A stretch of DNA of 45,373 nucleotides from Promethearchaeota archaeon (GTDB taxonomy: Archaea > Asgardarchaeota > Lokiarchaeia > Sigyniarchaeales > SOKP01): NCBI GenBank assembly GCA_016839705.1, contig JAEOTR010000037.1, forward strand, positions 1-45,373, in the 5' to 3' direction. Positions 9,781-18,453 of the stretch are shown here, piece by piece (position 1 is the stretch's first letter; each line of letters starts with the position of its first letter). The notes beneath the pieces are model-generated. The model ran no database searches. It was not told the origin of the DNA and saw only the letters and a program-made list of their open reading frames with translations. The position numbers and the translations under genes are program-made.

Positions 9781-11961
9781 TTACGACTTTTTTTTCTTTG
9801 ATACTTTTCCTTCTCCTATTAATTCATCTGCTGTTTTATAGAGAGATTTTTGTGGTTGGTTTAAACTTTTTATCTTCTCTTTCACCATTGTTCTAATTTG
9901 CACTGATGATTTCTTGTAGACTTTTGGATTCAGTTCTGATATAAAAGGGGAGATTCGCATAGTTTGATATCCTCTAGAGCCTTGAACTAAAGATGGAGAT
10001 ATTAGATATAGTTTATCTTTAGTTCTTGTTACAGCTACGTAGAATACACGACGTTCTTCCTCAAGACCTTCAGAATCTCCTTTAACTCTTGACGATGGAA
10101 AGAAATCCTCGCATAGCATGGGTATGAATACAACTCTCCACTCAAGGCCTTTTGCTCGGTGAATTGTTGATAAAATTAAAGGTTTTTCTTCTTCTTGTCG
10201 ATTACCAGCTAAAACTGTTTTAGATTCTAAATTGGATAAGTTCAAGCTTAGATTTTCAAGCAGTTTTCGAATGGTTGGAAAATTGCTTGCGTATATACTA
10301 AATTGATTTAGATCATCTATCCTGTCTTGCCAATTATCATATTTAGATTTAATATGATCCTCTAAGATAGACGTTAATTCTTTAATTGCATCAGAGGGTG
10401 TGTCTTCTGGATTAAATCCCACCAACTTCTTTGCGTGGGATATTATATTTTTTATTCCTTCCTTAGATATTCTCGATCCTTTTAATTTTTCGGCATAGAA
10501 CATCTTATTGATTAATAGATCTATTGGATTTTCGACTTTTGAAATTTCTTCAAAAATTTTGGTTCCTGATGAAGATCCTATTCCTTGAATTATTGTGAAA
10601 ATACGAGACCATGAAATTTCATCGTATTGATTCTCAACAATTCGTAAATGAGCAATCACATCCTTAATATGTGCCTTCTCAAAAAATGCGACACCAGCTC
10701 TTACTTCATATGGTATATTTTTTGCTCTCAATTCAAGCTCAATTCGCAGTGAATGAAATCCTGCACGAACTAGAATTGCCATATCTTCTAACCTATAACC
10801 ATCTGAACGTAAATTTAAAATTTGATTGGCAATAAAATAACCTTGTTCTTTGTCATCTCCCACATTTACTTGGAATGGTAAAACTCCACTGGGACGAGTT
10901 GCTTGCATAGCTTTTTTGAATTGCTTTACGTTATGTTGGATTGAGTTATTCGCTAAACCCAATATCTGAGGTACACTCCTATAATTATAAGTTATGGTAT
11001 ATCTTTTACAATTCTTATATTTCTTTTCAAAATTTAATATGTTTTGAAAATTGGCACCTCGAAATGCATATATACTCTGAGCATCATCTCCTACTGCTAT
11101 AACATTGTGATCTGGGTTTTGTTTGACAATCTTATATATAATTTCATCTTGGATATAATTGGTATCTTGATATTCATCAACAAGTATATATTTTATATTC
11201 CTTGCGATTAATTGAGCGACTGATCTTTCATCCAATAATTGATTCCAATAGATTAGTAAGTCGTCAAAGTCAACCAAATTATCCTGTGCTTTTTTCTCTC
11301 CATATATTCTATAGACTTCTTCTAATTTTTTCATTACATCTTCACTATCAAATTGAGAATATTTCCAAAGAAGGATCTCTCGAATAGATTTATTACAATT
11401 TATTGAAAATGATAAGATTGCTTTAGTCATTTTAGCATTAGGGAAGCGTTCTTCGATTTCTTTTACATTAGCTTTTTCGATTGAAAGTTTTATTAAAGCT
11501 CTTGCATCAGTTTCATCCATAATTGTATAGTTTGTTTTCAGGCCTAGTGTTTTTGCATATCTTCGTATGAAGCGATTTGCGATAGAATGGAATGTTCCTG
11601 CCCATATCCCCTTTGGACGTTTACCTAAAAGAGTTTCAGCACGCTTGATCATCTCATTGGCAGCTTTATTAGTGAATGTTACAAGCATAATTTCACTTGG
11701 CTTTACTCGAGATAATAAAAGTTTAGCAACTGAATAAGTAATCGTTCTCGTTTTACCACTTCCTGCCCCGGCAATTACTAACATCGGTCCTTTGATATTG
11801 TTAATAATTTTTAGTTGCTCTTCATTTAAATCCTCATTAAAGTTTATTTCATTATAGTCTCCTCTAATAATAGAAATCTCTTCTTCCAGAGAGCTGGCAT
11901 AATCCTCGTCATAAAACTCAAATATATATTCTTCGTCAGAATTATTTTTTCTTTCATTCAA
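9781..11961 (-). CDS. UvrD/Rep-family superfamily 1A DNA helicase
   Basis: A 726-residue ATP-dependent 3'-5' helicase. It begins with an acidic 40-residue extension, then the Q-motif region LNEEQLKII, Walker A at 64-71 (AGAGSGKT), motif Ia (LVTFTNKAANEM), GTFHS, Walker B at 261-267 (VDEYQDT), motif III (VGDDAQSIYAFRGA), motif IV (YNYRS), motif V (STIHRAKGLEW) and motif VI (EERRVFYVAVTRTK). All helicase motifs are intact. The family unwinds DNA in repair and replication restart and is chiefly bacterial, so horizontal origin is plausible. It ends with a Lys-rich tail. It is transcribed alone, toward the small acidic gene. Confidence 0.93.
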   Translation of the reverse strand: MNERKNNSDEEYIFEFYDEDYASSLEEEISIIRGDYNEINFNEDLNEEQLKIINNIKGPMLVIAGAGSGKTRTITYSVAKLLLSRVKPSEIMLVTFTNKAANEMIKRAETLLGKRPKGIWAGTFHSIANRFIRRYAKTLGLKTNYTIMDETDARALIKLSIEKANVKEIEERFPNAKMTKAILSFSINCNKSIREILLWKYSQFDSEDVMKKLEEVYRIYGEKKAQDNLVDFDDLLIYWNQLLDERSVAQLIARNIKYILVDEYQDTNYIQDEIIYKIVKQNPDHNVIAVGDDAQSIYAFRGANFQNILNFEKKYKNCKRYTITYNYRSVPQILGLANNSIQHNVKQFKKAMQATRPSGVLPFQVNVGDDKEQGYFIANQILNLRSDGYRLEDMAILVRAGFHSLRIELELRAKNIPYEVRAGVAFFEKAHIKDVIAHLRIVENQYDEISWSRIFTIIQGIGSSSGTKIFEEISKVENPIDLLINKMFYAEKLKGSRISKEGIKNIISHAKKLVGFNPEDTPSDAIKELTSILEDHIKSKYDNWQDRIDDLNQFSIYASNFPTIRKLLENLSLNLSNLESKTVLAGNRQEEEKPLILSTIHRAKGLEWRVVFIPMLCEDFFPSSRVKGDSEGLEEERRVFYVAVTRTKDKLYLISPSLVQGSRGYQTMRISPFISELNPKVYKKSSVQIRTMVKEKIKSLNQPQKSLYKTADELIGEGKVSKKKKS

Positions 11962-12088
11962 TGTGATATTCCAACCATTTTGACAAGTGAATTCATTCTA
12001 ACATTAATTAGGTATAATAATTAAAACAACAAGAAAAAATTTTTAGAATTTCTGCTATCGTATAATTTAATATACCTATAGATATAGA

Positions 12089-12382
12089 CTATAAAAGCCC
12101 AACTAATATTTTAAAGGCTGCTGTTTCATCACCATCGTCGACAGAACTGAGAGTAAAAGTCCTATCATGTTTATCTCGAATTTTGGGTGCTTCTTGACCA
12201 GAAATAAATTTCATTCGAGTAGAAGTGTTTTTACCTTCCCACATCCACACTTTTTTTCCATGCATATCTACAAAAATTAGGATTTTATCCGAGTCTAGCA
12301 AATCGAATAAAGGGATGTTTTCCTTAATTTTTACTTCTGCAAATTCTTCGCTATCATTGTCAAATTGATATAAAATTATCAA
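12089..12382 (-). CDS. Single-domain gelsolin-like protein
   Basis: A 97-residue protein starting at TTG; the first in-frame ATG would remove the first third of the domain. It matches the gelsolin/villin repeat: ILIFVDMHGKKVWMWEGKNTS (strand, then W-x-W-E-G-K, residues 34-54), an R-x-K-F helix, then VDDGDETAAFKILVG (81-95), like the conserved D-E-G-x-E-x-x-x-F end of gelsolin repeats. Eukaryotic gelsolins sever and cap actin using three to six such repeats. Asgard archaea encode short versions reported to act on actin. This one has a single repeat and no extra region. No actin or profilin gene lies in the window. Confidence 0.72.
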   Translation of the reverse strand: MIILYQFDNDSEEFAEVKIKENIPLFDLLDSDKILIFVDMHGKKVWMWEGKNTSTRMKFISGQEAPKIRDKHDRTFTLSSVDDGDETAAFKILVGLL

Positions 12383-12647
12383 ATTTCTATCAGTTGAATT
12401 TCTTTTTCTATATGATTATATTTTTAATAAGCACTATTTAAATTTTTAATTTTTAAACGTAATTTTAGGAAAAAACACCTTCCCATTATTAATCCTCAAT
12501 CACATATTAGATCTTGGATCATATAACTGTTTTCGAATTTATAATGTAGATTATAGAATTCGTTAAATTTCTTTACCTTAACAACATGAAACACTCACGT
12601 GCTAATTATAAAATAGAATAAGATGATAAATTCAATAATTTCCTAAC
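12383..12647. other. AT-rich spacer
   Basis: About 265 bp upstream of the gelsolin-like gene and downstream of the small Cys-rich frame. I find no gene, RNA or clear repeat. It presumably holds the promoter of the gelsolin-like gene. Confidence 0.4.
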
Positions 12648-12785
12648 TTATAGAATGTTATTTGATATGATATAGTTATTTTCCAACTGCACTTTTTCAT
12701 AATAGTCCATAAAATCATTACCGTAATAATAACAATTTTCAGTGCTAATTGCCGGGCAATCTAAACATTCAAAACCTTTACACAT
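12648..12785 (-). CDS. Candidate 45-residue Cys-rich mini-protein
   Basis: An ATG-started frame of 45 codons, MCKGFECLDCPAIS..., with Cys at 2, 7, 10 and 18 (C-x4-C-x2-C-x7-C), a spacing able to bind one zinc ion or a small cluster. The second half is acidic and aromatic (YYYGNDFMDYYEKVQLENN). Four Cys packed into 17 codons is unusual for random AT-rich DNA, which is the main evidence for a real gene. It is on the same strand as the nuclease-like gene upstream and the gelsolin-like gene downstream. No clear Shine-Dalgarno site. Confidence 0.45.
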   Translation of the reverse strand: MCKGFECLDCPAISTENCYYYGNDFMDYYEKVQLENNYIISNNIL

Positions 12786-12816
12786 TTATACCAGTTTCTT
12801 ATATCATTTATATCAT

Positions 12817-13185
12817 TTAAAAATTATTTTGAAACTGCCTTCTTTTTAGAGTAGAAATTAAATGACCCCTAGAAAGTAATTGTATTCCGAATTGAGAACT
12901 ATAATCCCGAGAAAAATCAGTAATGATATTACACACCATTATACCACCTTCGATATTAGTATCAATGCATGCTTTATGTAATTGTCGTAGCTGCGTAATT
13001 GAAATCTCTCTTTTCCAATCCCTTATAAACACACCAAAAGTGTTCAGTTTGCTTTTAATAACAGCATCGAAAGACCAAGATTTTCCAGATTGCCCTTTAA
13101 CCTGCACTGGACCTTTTACAAATTCATATTTCTCGGAAAAAACATTTTTCGCTAAATCTGTTAAACTTCTATCTGAAAATGTCAT
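12817..13185 (-). CDS. Restriction-endonuclease-like (PD-(D/E)xK, Mrr-type) protein
   Basis: A 122-residue protein. SFDAVIKSKLNTFGVFIRDWKR shows the core of the PD-(D/E)xK fold: an Asp at the end of one strand, then a hydrophobic strand ending in D-x-K (the E/Q-x-K position), followed by a helix that carries ISITQLRQLHKACID and a strand GGIMVCN, as in Mrr-like nucleases. Mrr-type proteins cut modified or damaged DNA, but stand-alone domains of this size also serve in repair or are inactive. The catalytic D and K appear present. It is a minimal domain with no DNA-binding extension and no methylase partner nearby. Confidence 0.55.
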   Translation of the reverse strand: MTFSDRSLTDLAKNVFSEKYEFVKGPVQVKGQSGKSWSFDAVIKSKLNTFGVFIRDWKREISITQLRQLHKACIDTNIEGGIMVCNIITDFSRDYSSQFGIQLLSRGHLISTLKRRQFQNNF

Positions 13186-13266
13186 TTACACACACAACAG
13201 TTAAATTATCATATTCTTTCAGTATTATGTAAATGTTATTTCAATAATATTACTTAAAAATAAGTA

Positions 13267-14103
13267 TTATCCAGAAAATACTTCCTTTTTTTTCCCTAAC
13301 TTTTCTTTTTTAACTTTTTTTAATTTAATGATTGGATACTCTCCTCCGCTATCTGGCCCATAATCCACACTTTTTATGTAGTCAAATAAATTTTGTTGTA
13401 AAAAATTAATGAGTACAGTTGTAACTTTATCACAAACAGAACTACATTTTAAAAAATCACATTGTTTGTTAACCCTTTGGCAATATTTCTTTAATTGTAA
13501 AGAATATCCCTCCGCAAGTAAAATTGAAATGTAATCCCAATTGTCTTTAAATCCTGAGATTTCATGTGGAGATGCTTTTTTCAATGACTTTCTTAAGTGA
13601 CCTTCTGAAATGCTTCTTGAAAGTCTCTCATTAATGTTTTTCATTTCTTTTTTAGCTTCAAGTTTACAAAGAAAGATATAATATTGCAATAACGCCTCTG
13701 CTTCCTTGGATTTATCAGGATCAATAATTTTCCACCCACTTGCTCTTTTACAACTTATCTCTTTATTTTCAGGATTAGAAAAATTAGTGGGATAAATCCA
13801 GCACTGCGGAGGTTTAATCCCAGAGTTATGAACATGACAACCATTAATACTATTATCAAACAAAAAGCATTTTGCTTTTTTTTCATCAAATCTTAATTTA
13901 AAGCTAAAAACATCACTTCTAATAAAATCACTCTTCTTAGCAAATCCTTGCTTAATATATTCTTCAGCTAATATTTTAGGTATGTCAATCTTTATTGAAC
14001 AACAATCCCCATGACATATATCCAAACAATCTGGACCTTCAATTGCTGATTTCATTAAAGAATTAAATTTTTTAACAACATCCCAAAATTTGTCGGCAAC
14101 CAC
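13267..14103 (-). CDS. YkgJ-like Cys-cluster (Zn/Fe-S binding) protein
   Basis: A 278-residue protein starting at GTG. The N-terminal half has the YkgJ (UPF0153) signature: C26-x3-C30-x3-C34-C35, then C79, C89 (GCHVH) and C101 in PPQCWIYP, matching the family's closing R-P-x-x-C-x-x-(Y/F)-P element. Such proteins probably bind a zinc ion or iron-sulfur cluster; the reaction is unknown. The C-terminal half adds further Cys (YCQRVNKQCDFLKCSSVC, about 209-226), which could form a second metal site, and a Lys-rich tail. The protein is about twice the length of simple YkgJ members. Soluble, with no membrane segments. Confidence 0.6.
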   Translation of the reverse strand: MVADKFWDVVKKFNSLMKSAIEGPDCLDICHGDCCSIKIDIPKILAEEYIKQGFAKKSDFIRSDVFSFKLRFDEKKAKCFLFDNSINGCHVHNSGIKPPQCWIYPTNFSNPENKEISCKRASGWKIIDPDKSKEAEALLQYYIFLCKLEAKKEMKNINERLSRSISEGHLRKSLKKASPHEISGFKDNWDYISILLAEGYSLQLKKYCQRVNKQCDFLKCSSVCDKVTTVLINFLQQNLFDYIKSVDYGPDSGGEYPIIKLKKVKKEKLGKKKEVFSG

Positions 14104-14261
14104 AGTAATGTATAACAGTTTAATAGATATCTTTAATCATAAGGAGTGGGTATCACTTAATTATTTTTTGTTTCTAAATAAGTTTAAATTACCATAGTTT
14201 TATTATTTAGTAAATTTTGATAACAAAATTTGTATAATTAAAATTATATGAGTATCTTAAA

Positions 14262-16373
14262 ATGTCAAGTAATTTAATAATCATAGATATTACAGAAGAA
14301 GAAAAAATTATCCTCGATGGATCACAAAATCTGAAAGAAATCTCTGGAAATGGTACTCTTGTTATAAAAAATCCTACTCAAAAAAGTAGACTGTGGAATT
14401 TGAATTGTGATATTAAAGAAAACCTAAACACGTCAATCGATTCTAAGGAGTTATCTATCGGCACTTTAAATCCTTCACAAGAATTTACTAAAGACTATGA
14501 GATAAAAGAGCTCAAGGAATCATCATTGAAAATAGAGGAAATATTTGATGCAGAAAAATCCATAACTGGTAAAGTAAACAATGCCTTTCTTTATAATCAA
14601 GATAATAAATGCAGTCTAAAGCTCATACTTACCAACCGATTGAATATACCTATATTAGAAATAAAATTACAGCGAGATATACCCTCATTTATTCAAGAAA
14701 TTGAGATGAGAGATCCAAGTCTTGGGGAGGCAACCCTAAAAGAAGAAGGAGGTAATAGAATTCTCTCCTGGGATTTACCATCATTGGATGCTCAAAATAC
14801 AGCTGAGTTTGAAATATTTTTTACAGTGAAGATAAATGAATTATCTCCTCAAGCAATTGGAGCATTAAATGTAAAATACTTAATTAATAACTATAAGTTA
14901 ACAATGATAAATCCTGAAGTTAGAGGATTAACTGATTCGATGAGCGGAATTGATCGGGATGAAGGTTCTCAACCAGGTATGTGGGATTGTAATGTGGAAT
15001 TTATTAATGAATCTGAATTTCAAGTAAAGCTAGAAGATGCTAAAGTTACTCAAAAAATCCCAACAGGGGTAGAAACTGTTGCTTCCCAAACACCGGAGAA
15101 GGTTCTAAATCCTGATGAATCATGGGATTTTGATTTTCAAGTGGAGGCTAAGGATGTACCTGAATTAAGTTCTGAAATAGGTTTTACACCACTTTATGTT
15201 TTAATTCCCAGAGTTATTGGTGAAATTGTAAAAGAATCAACTATATACGCAGTTTTGAGTGCTACAATTGAGAAAGAAATTATTCCGCCTGAAGTGGATG
15301 CATACGCTAACACTGATATGAAAATCGTTAATACAATCGTTAACAATGGTTCTTCTAATATTGAAAAAGTGTTTATTAAGGATGAAATTCCACCTGATTT
15401 TGTCCCACCTTTAGTAAAAGATTTGTCTATCACATTGGATCCTATTGATATTAGCTCAAGGGAAGAATTTGTCAAAAAACTTCTAATTGATCCAAGCGAT
15501 CAAGATTTTTCTAAGAGTCATTCAATTTACATTGAGTTGTATAACCTTTCAAATGAATTTCTCCCTGGAAAAACCATAATAATTTCCTATTCTCTTTTAG
15601 CGAGAAATCCACGACCACCTACTGAAACAAAGTATATGACTCCCGTAAAAATAGATATTAACAGCCCCGTTGAGGGAAAATATTTCATTAAGACACCAGA
15701 TGAAGAACCAGAATTAAAAGTTAGATATGTTAAGCGTAAACTTAAAACACTTAAAAGTATCAAACCTGGATTTACTGAAGGAGAATTTAGTATTGGAGTA
15801 AGAGTTCAAAATAAAGGAGATGTTGAATTAGAAAATGTGTTAGTTAAAGATATAATTCCCACAGGGTTTAGTTTGACAGAATTCACACCTCCTGAAGGAG
15901 CAACTCACGAAGTCGCACAAGTAGGTGATCTTTCAGAACTACATATAAAGGTAGCTGAAATTAAAGGTGGTTCTTCTGTGAGCATTAATTACAATTGTTC
16001 TGGGTCTGGTGATTATCCACGATCAGAACCTGTTATTATTGTATTGGGAAGAGGAGGAGGAGAGTCGTCGGAGTCCTTTGGAACACCTCCAGCAGGTACA
16101 GAAACACCAAAAGCACATGTAGCAGATTCACAAGCAGGAAAAATACATGATACATTTATTGATTTATTTAAAAAGGTTGACCAAGCTATAACTGCAGAAA
16201 AGCTAAGTCAAATTCTAGAAGATGTTAAGAGTGTTTTACCTCCTGGGCCAGTTCTTCACCAGATATTAGCGTATGCCAGAGAACTGAAAAATATAGGAGA
16301 TAAAATAATTGTTGGTTCGTTGAGAGATGATGTTTTAAATAAGTTAAAGGATTTTAAAAGCAAATATAATTAA
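14262..16373 (+). CDS. Large DUF11-like beta-sandwich repeat protein without signal peptide
   Basis: A 703-residue protein made mostly of Ig-like or DUF11-like modules. Repeated units have a strand-rich body and a turn such as VFIKDEIPPDF, VLVKDIIPTGF or LQRDIPSFI, the 'V-x-(D)-x-(I/L)-P-x-G-F' element of DUF11 repeats, at about 135-200, 230-300, 335-440 and 500-590. Residues about 595-625 are a Gly/Pro/Ser linker and 625-703 a helical domain. DUF11 repeats are usually on the cell surface, yet there is no signal peptide, membrane helix or anchor here, so the protein looks cytosolic. Its function is unknown. Transcribed divergently from the Cys-cluster gene. Confidence 0.65.
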   Translation: MSSNLIIIDITEEEKIILDGSQNLKEISGNGTLVIKNPTQKSRLWNLNCDIKENLNTSIDSKELSIGTLNPSQEFTKDYEIKELKESSLKIEEIFDAEKSITGKVNNAFLYNQDNKCSLKLILTNRLNIPILEIKLQRDIPSFIQEIEMRDPSLGEATLKEEGGNRILSWDLPSLDAQNTAEFEIFFTVKINELSPQAIGALNVKYLINNYKLTMINPEVRGLTDSMSGIDRDEGSQPGMWDCNVEFINESEFQVKLEDAKVTQKIPTGVETVASQTPEKVLNPDESWDFDFQVEAKDVPELSSEIGFTPLYVLIPRVIGEIVKESTIYAVLSATIEKEIIPPEVDAYANTDMKIVNTIVNNGSSNIEKVFIKDEIPPDFVPPLVKDLSITLDPIDISSREEFVKKLLIDPSDQDFSKSHSIYIELYNLSNEFLPGKTIIISYSLLARNPRPPTETKYMTPVKIDINSPVEGKYFIKTPDEEPELKVRYVKRKLKTLKSIKPGFTEGEFSIGVRVQNKGDVELENVLVKDIIPTGFSLTEFTPPEGATHEVAQVGDLSELHIKVAEIKGGSSVSINYNCSGSGDYPRSEPVIIVLGRGGGESSESFGTPPAGTETPKAHVADSQAGKIHDTFIDLFKKVDQAITAEKLSQILEDVKSVLPPGPVLHQILAYARELKNIGDKIIVGSLRDDVLNKLKDFKSKYN

Positions 16374-16419
16374 ATTTTTTTAAAAAAAATTTTTCTTTTT
16401 TTCTAATTCTTAGAATTAG
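16374..16419. terminator. T-rich bidirectional terminator region with palindrome
   Basis: Between convergent genes. Runs of T and A (16374-16402) are followed by an inverted repeat, CTAATTCT and AGAATTAG around one central T (16403-16419). This suits intrinsic archaeal termination on T-tracts for the upstream gene. Confidence 0.45.
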
Positions 16420-16477
16420 TTCTGAAGGCTTAACAAATTAATAAATGAATTAAAAAAAATAGTAGGAAGCCTTTTTT

Positions 16478-16828
16478 CTAGAGATATAGACTAACCTTGT
16501 CTAAATCTTCTTTCATTTTAGAAATTCTTCCTTCTTGTTCTTCCTGAACGCTTACTCCTTGTTGGTCTTCGTCTATATTCAATTGTTCTTGTTCATACGC
16601 TTTTTCAACCATCATCCCGTATCTAATAGCGCTTGCAATTAGTTCTGGTATTAAAGAAACCATCCCTTTAAAGGAAAATATACCAGATAAAACCGACAAC
16701 CTATTTATCATTTCCCCAAAGGGATCGACGTCAATTTCTGGTTTTTTTATTAAGTCCATAATTCTTTTAAACAAGACCTCATAGAACACTTCAAGTTCTT
16801 CTTTTGATAAACTATTTTCTTCTTCCAT
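16478..16828 (-). CDS. Small helical acidic hypothetical protein
   Basis: A 116-residue protein from ATG at 16828; an in-frame TTG four codons upstream is the alternative start. It begins MEEENSLSKEELEVFYEVL and is predicted almost wholly helical, with an amphipathic middle (MINRLSVLSGIFSFKGMVSLIPELIASAIRYGMM, about 44-77) and a Glu/Gln-rich coiled-coil-like end. No Cys motif or clear membrane helix is present. No family recognised. It is convergent with the DUF11-like gene and downstream of the DUF1015 gene on the same strand. Confidence 0.55.
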   Translation of the reverse strand: MEEENSLSKEELEVFYEVLFKRIMDLIKKPEIDVDPFGEMINRLSVLSGIFSFKGMVSLIPELIASAIRYGMMVEKAYEQEQLNIDEDQQGVSVQEEQEGRISKMKEDLDKVSLYL

Positions 16829-16920
16829 TTCAATAACCAAACTGAGAATGTTAATATCTTTGATTTAAAAATATATTTTAAATGTATTTAATTTAAAATT
16901 TTTCTAAGTTTAAATAAGTT

Positions 16921-18165
16921 TTACTCAATGCTGTCTGTATGACGATGTATTATAAGACCAGATAATGGTTTAGGATAAAAATAGGTAGATTTTTGAGGCA
17001 TAATTTCTCCTAGTTGAGTAATTCTCTGAATTTCCTCTAAAGTTGTCGGATTAACTATAAAAAGTGCATCGATTATTCCTTTATCAACTTTTTCCAAGCC
17101 TTCTTCTCCATCTTTTATAAAAGAAATATCTTCATGTCTAACGTTGAGACAATTCTTAAGTAATATTTCATGCAATATAGGGAGTGATAAATTCTTCCAC
17201 TCTTTTGAGTGATTTCCTAATATATAATCTTCAATGTTAATTTCTTTTTTTAACTTTAAAAAGAAATATTTATTTTTAAAATAACATCCATAAACATGAT
17301 TTCCCTTATTGATTTCCATTAGGTTTCTAAGGTCTTGGAAACTTTTGATATTTTCTGTAATAGTAAAAGAAGTATTAACCCTATTTCTAAATTCTTTGAG
17401 ATTCTTAACGGGGAGCTTATGAATTTGACGGTGGCTTGTATAGATAATTAACCCAGGATCATTGAAATCTATAAAGAGTGCCATGATATATTTACATCCG
17501 CCATTCCGACTATGACGAAGACATGTAATATACCGATGATGACCATCAGCAATAATCACGGGATGGTTTTTTATGATATTTTGAAATTCTTTAATATCCT
17601 CTTCGTTTGATACCATCCAAATTTTATGAGTGAAACCTTCTCGATCAAGTGTCTTAAGAAACGGTTCTTTCTCCACATACTTTTTAAATATTTTTATCGC
17701 AGATCCGTTTCCGTTATATATAGTAAATATTGGCGAAAAATTTGCATCAGTTTTTTCAATAATATTTAACCTGTCTTCCGTAAACTTCTTGAAAGTCATT
17801 TCATGGGGAACAATTCCATCCACCGCGGGAAAAATTTCTGCCAGTTTTAATAGGCCGACAAAACCGTATCTAGTTATTTTTTCTTCAGTATCAGGTCTTA
17901 AATATTCTATTCCATATATACAAATGCATCTGTTTTTATTTGAGATTAAAGTACTATTTTCAATCATCTCTTCTAATTTTCTACCCGCACCTTCATAACT
18001 CTCAGGAAGAATCACATGACATATGTTATTAGGATTTTTATTTTTCAAATTTTGTTTTTCTTCTTCTGAAATTACATCATATGGTGGAGCAATTAATGAT
18101 CTTAAAACAGATGGATCCTTTCCTTTCCTGTAATAAAAACATTTAAGAGATATTAATTCGGGCAT
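16921..18165 (-). CDS. DUF1015 family protein
   Basis: A 414-residue member of DUF1015 (COG4198). Family landmarks are all visible: APPYDVIS (26-33), GFVGLLKL (101-108), PHEMTF with DRLNII (120-136), PIFTIY (145-150) and the signature ADGHHRY (206-212), followed by CKYIMALFIDFNDPGL. The family is widespread in bacteria and archaea and often lies near serine or amino acid metabolism genes; its reaction is not settled. The D-G-H-H-R element resembles the active site of ParB/sulfiredoxin-like nucleotide-using enzymes, which hints at phosphotransfer, but that is inference. Length is normal and the protein looks intact. Confidence 0.88.
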   Translation of the reverse strand: MPELISLKCFYYRKGKDPSVLRSLIAPPYDVISEEEKQNLKNKNPNNICHVILPESYEGAGRKLEEMIENSTLISNKNRCICIYGIEYLRPDTEEKITRYGFVGLLKLAEIFPAVDGIVPHEMTFKKFTEDRLNIIEKTDANFSPIFTIYNGNGSAIKIFKKYVEKEPFLKTLDREGFTHKIWMVSNEEDIKEFQNIIKNHPVIIADGHHRYITCLRHSRNGGCKYIMALFIDFNDPGLIIYTSHRQIHKLPVKNLKEFRNRVNTSFTITENIKSFQDLRNLMEINKGNHVYGCYFKNKYFFLKLKKEINIEDYILGNHSKEWKNLSLPILHEILLKNCLNVRHEDISFIKDGEEGLEKVDKGIIDALFIVNPTTLEEIQRITQLGEIMPQKSTYFYPKPLSGLIIHRHTDSIE

Positions 18166-18453
18166 TTAAGAGATAACCAAAAATCAATCAAGATTCTATA
18201 TAGAGTAAAAGTTACTTGAAGGATAAAAAGTTTCGGTTAAGAAATTATTAAATTCTTAATATTTTCATTTGAATAACGAATGGATAAAATTCTTAGGTTT
18301 TTAACTAGTCCATTCTGAGTTTCGAATAGAATTTTTAACGTTGTGAGAATTAGGCGGGAAAACAAGCTTTCAATAAATTAAATTAACAAAAGAAAATTAT
18401 CCAATATGCTACAAATATATTGAAAATAAAATCTCATTTAATAGAGAAGTTTT
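18166..18453. other. Divergent intergenic region
   Basis: About 290 bp between divergently read genes, expected to hold two promoters. A gapped inverted repeat GAATGGA (18278-18284) / TCCATTC (18309-18315) with a 24-base loop is present. I see no gene or tRNA. Confidence 0.4.

Noticed and set aside
18278..18360. Stretch with TTTCGAAT that recalls a tRNA T-loop
   Set aside because: No matching acceptor, D and anticodon stems could be paired around it.
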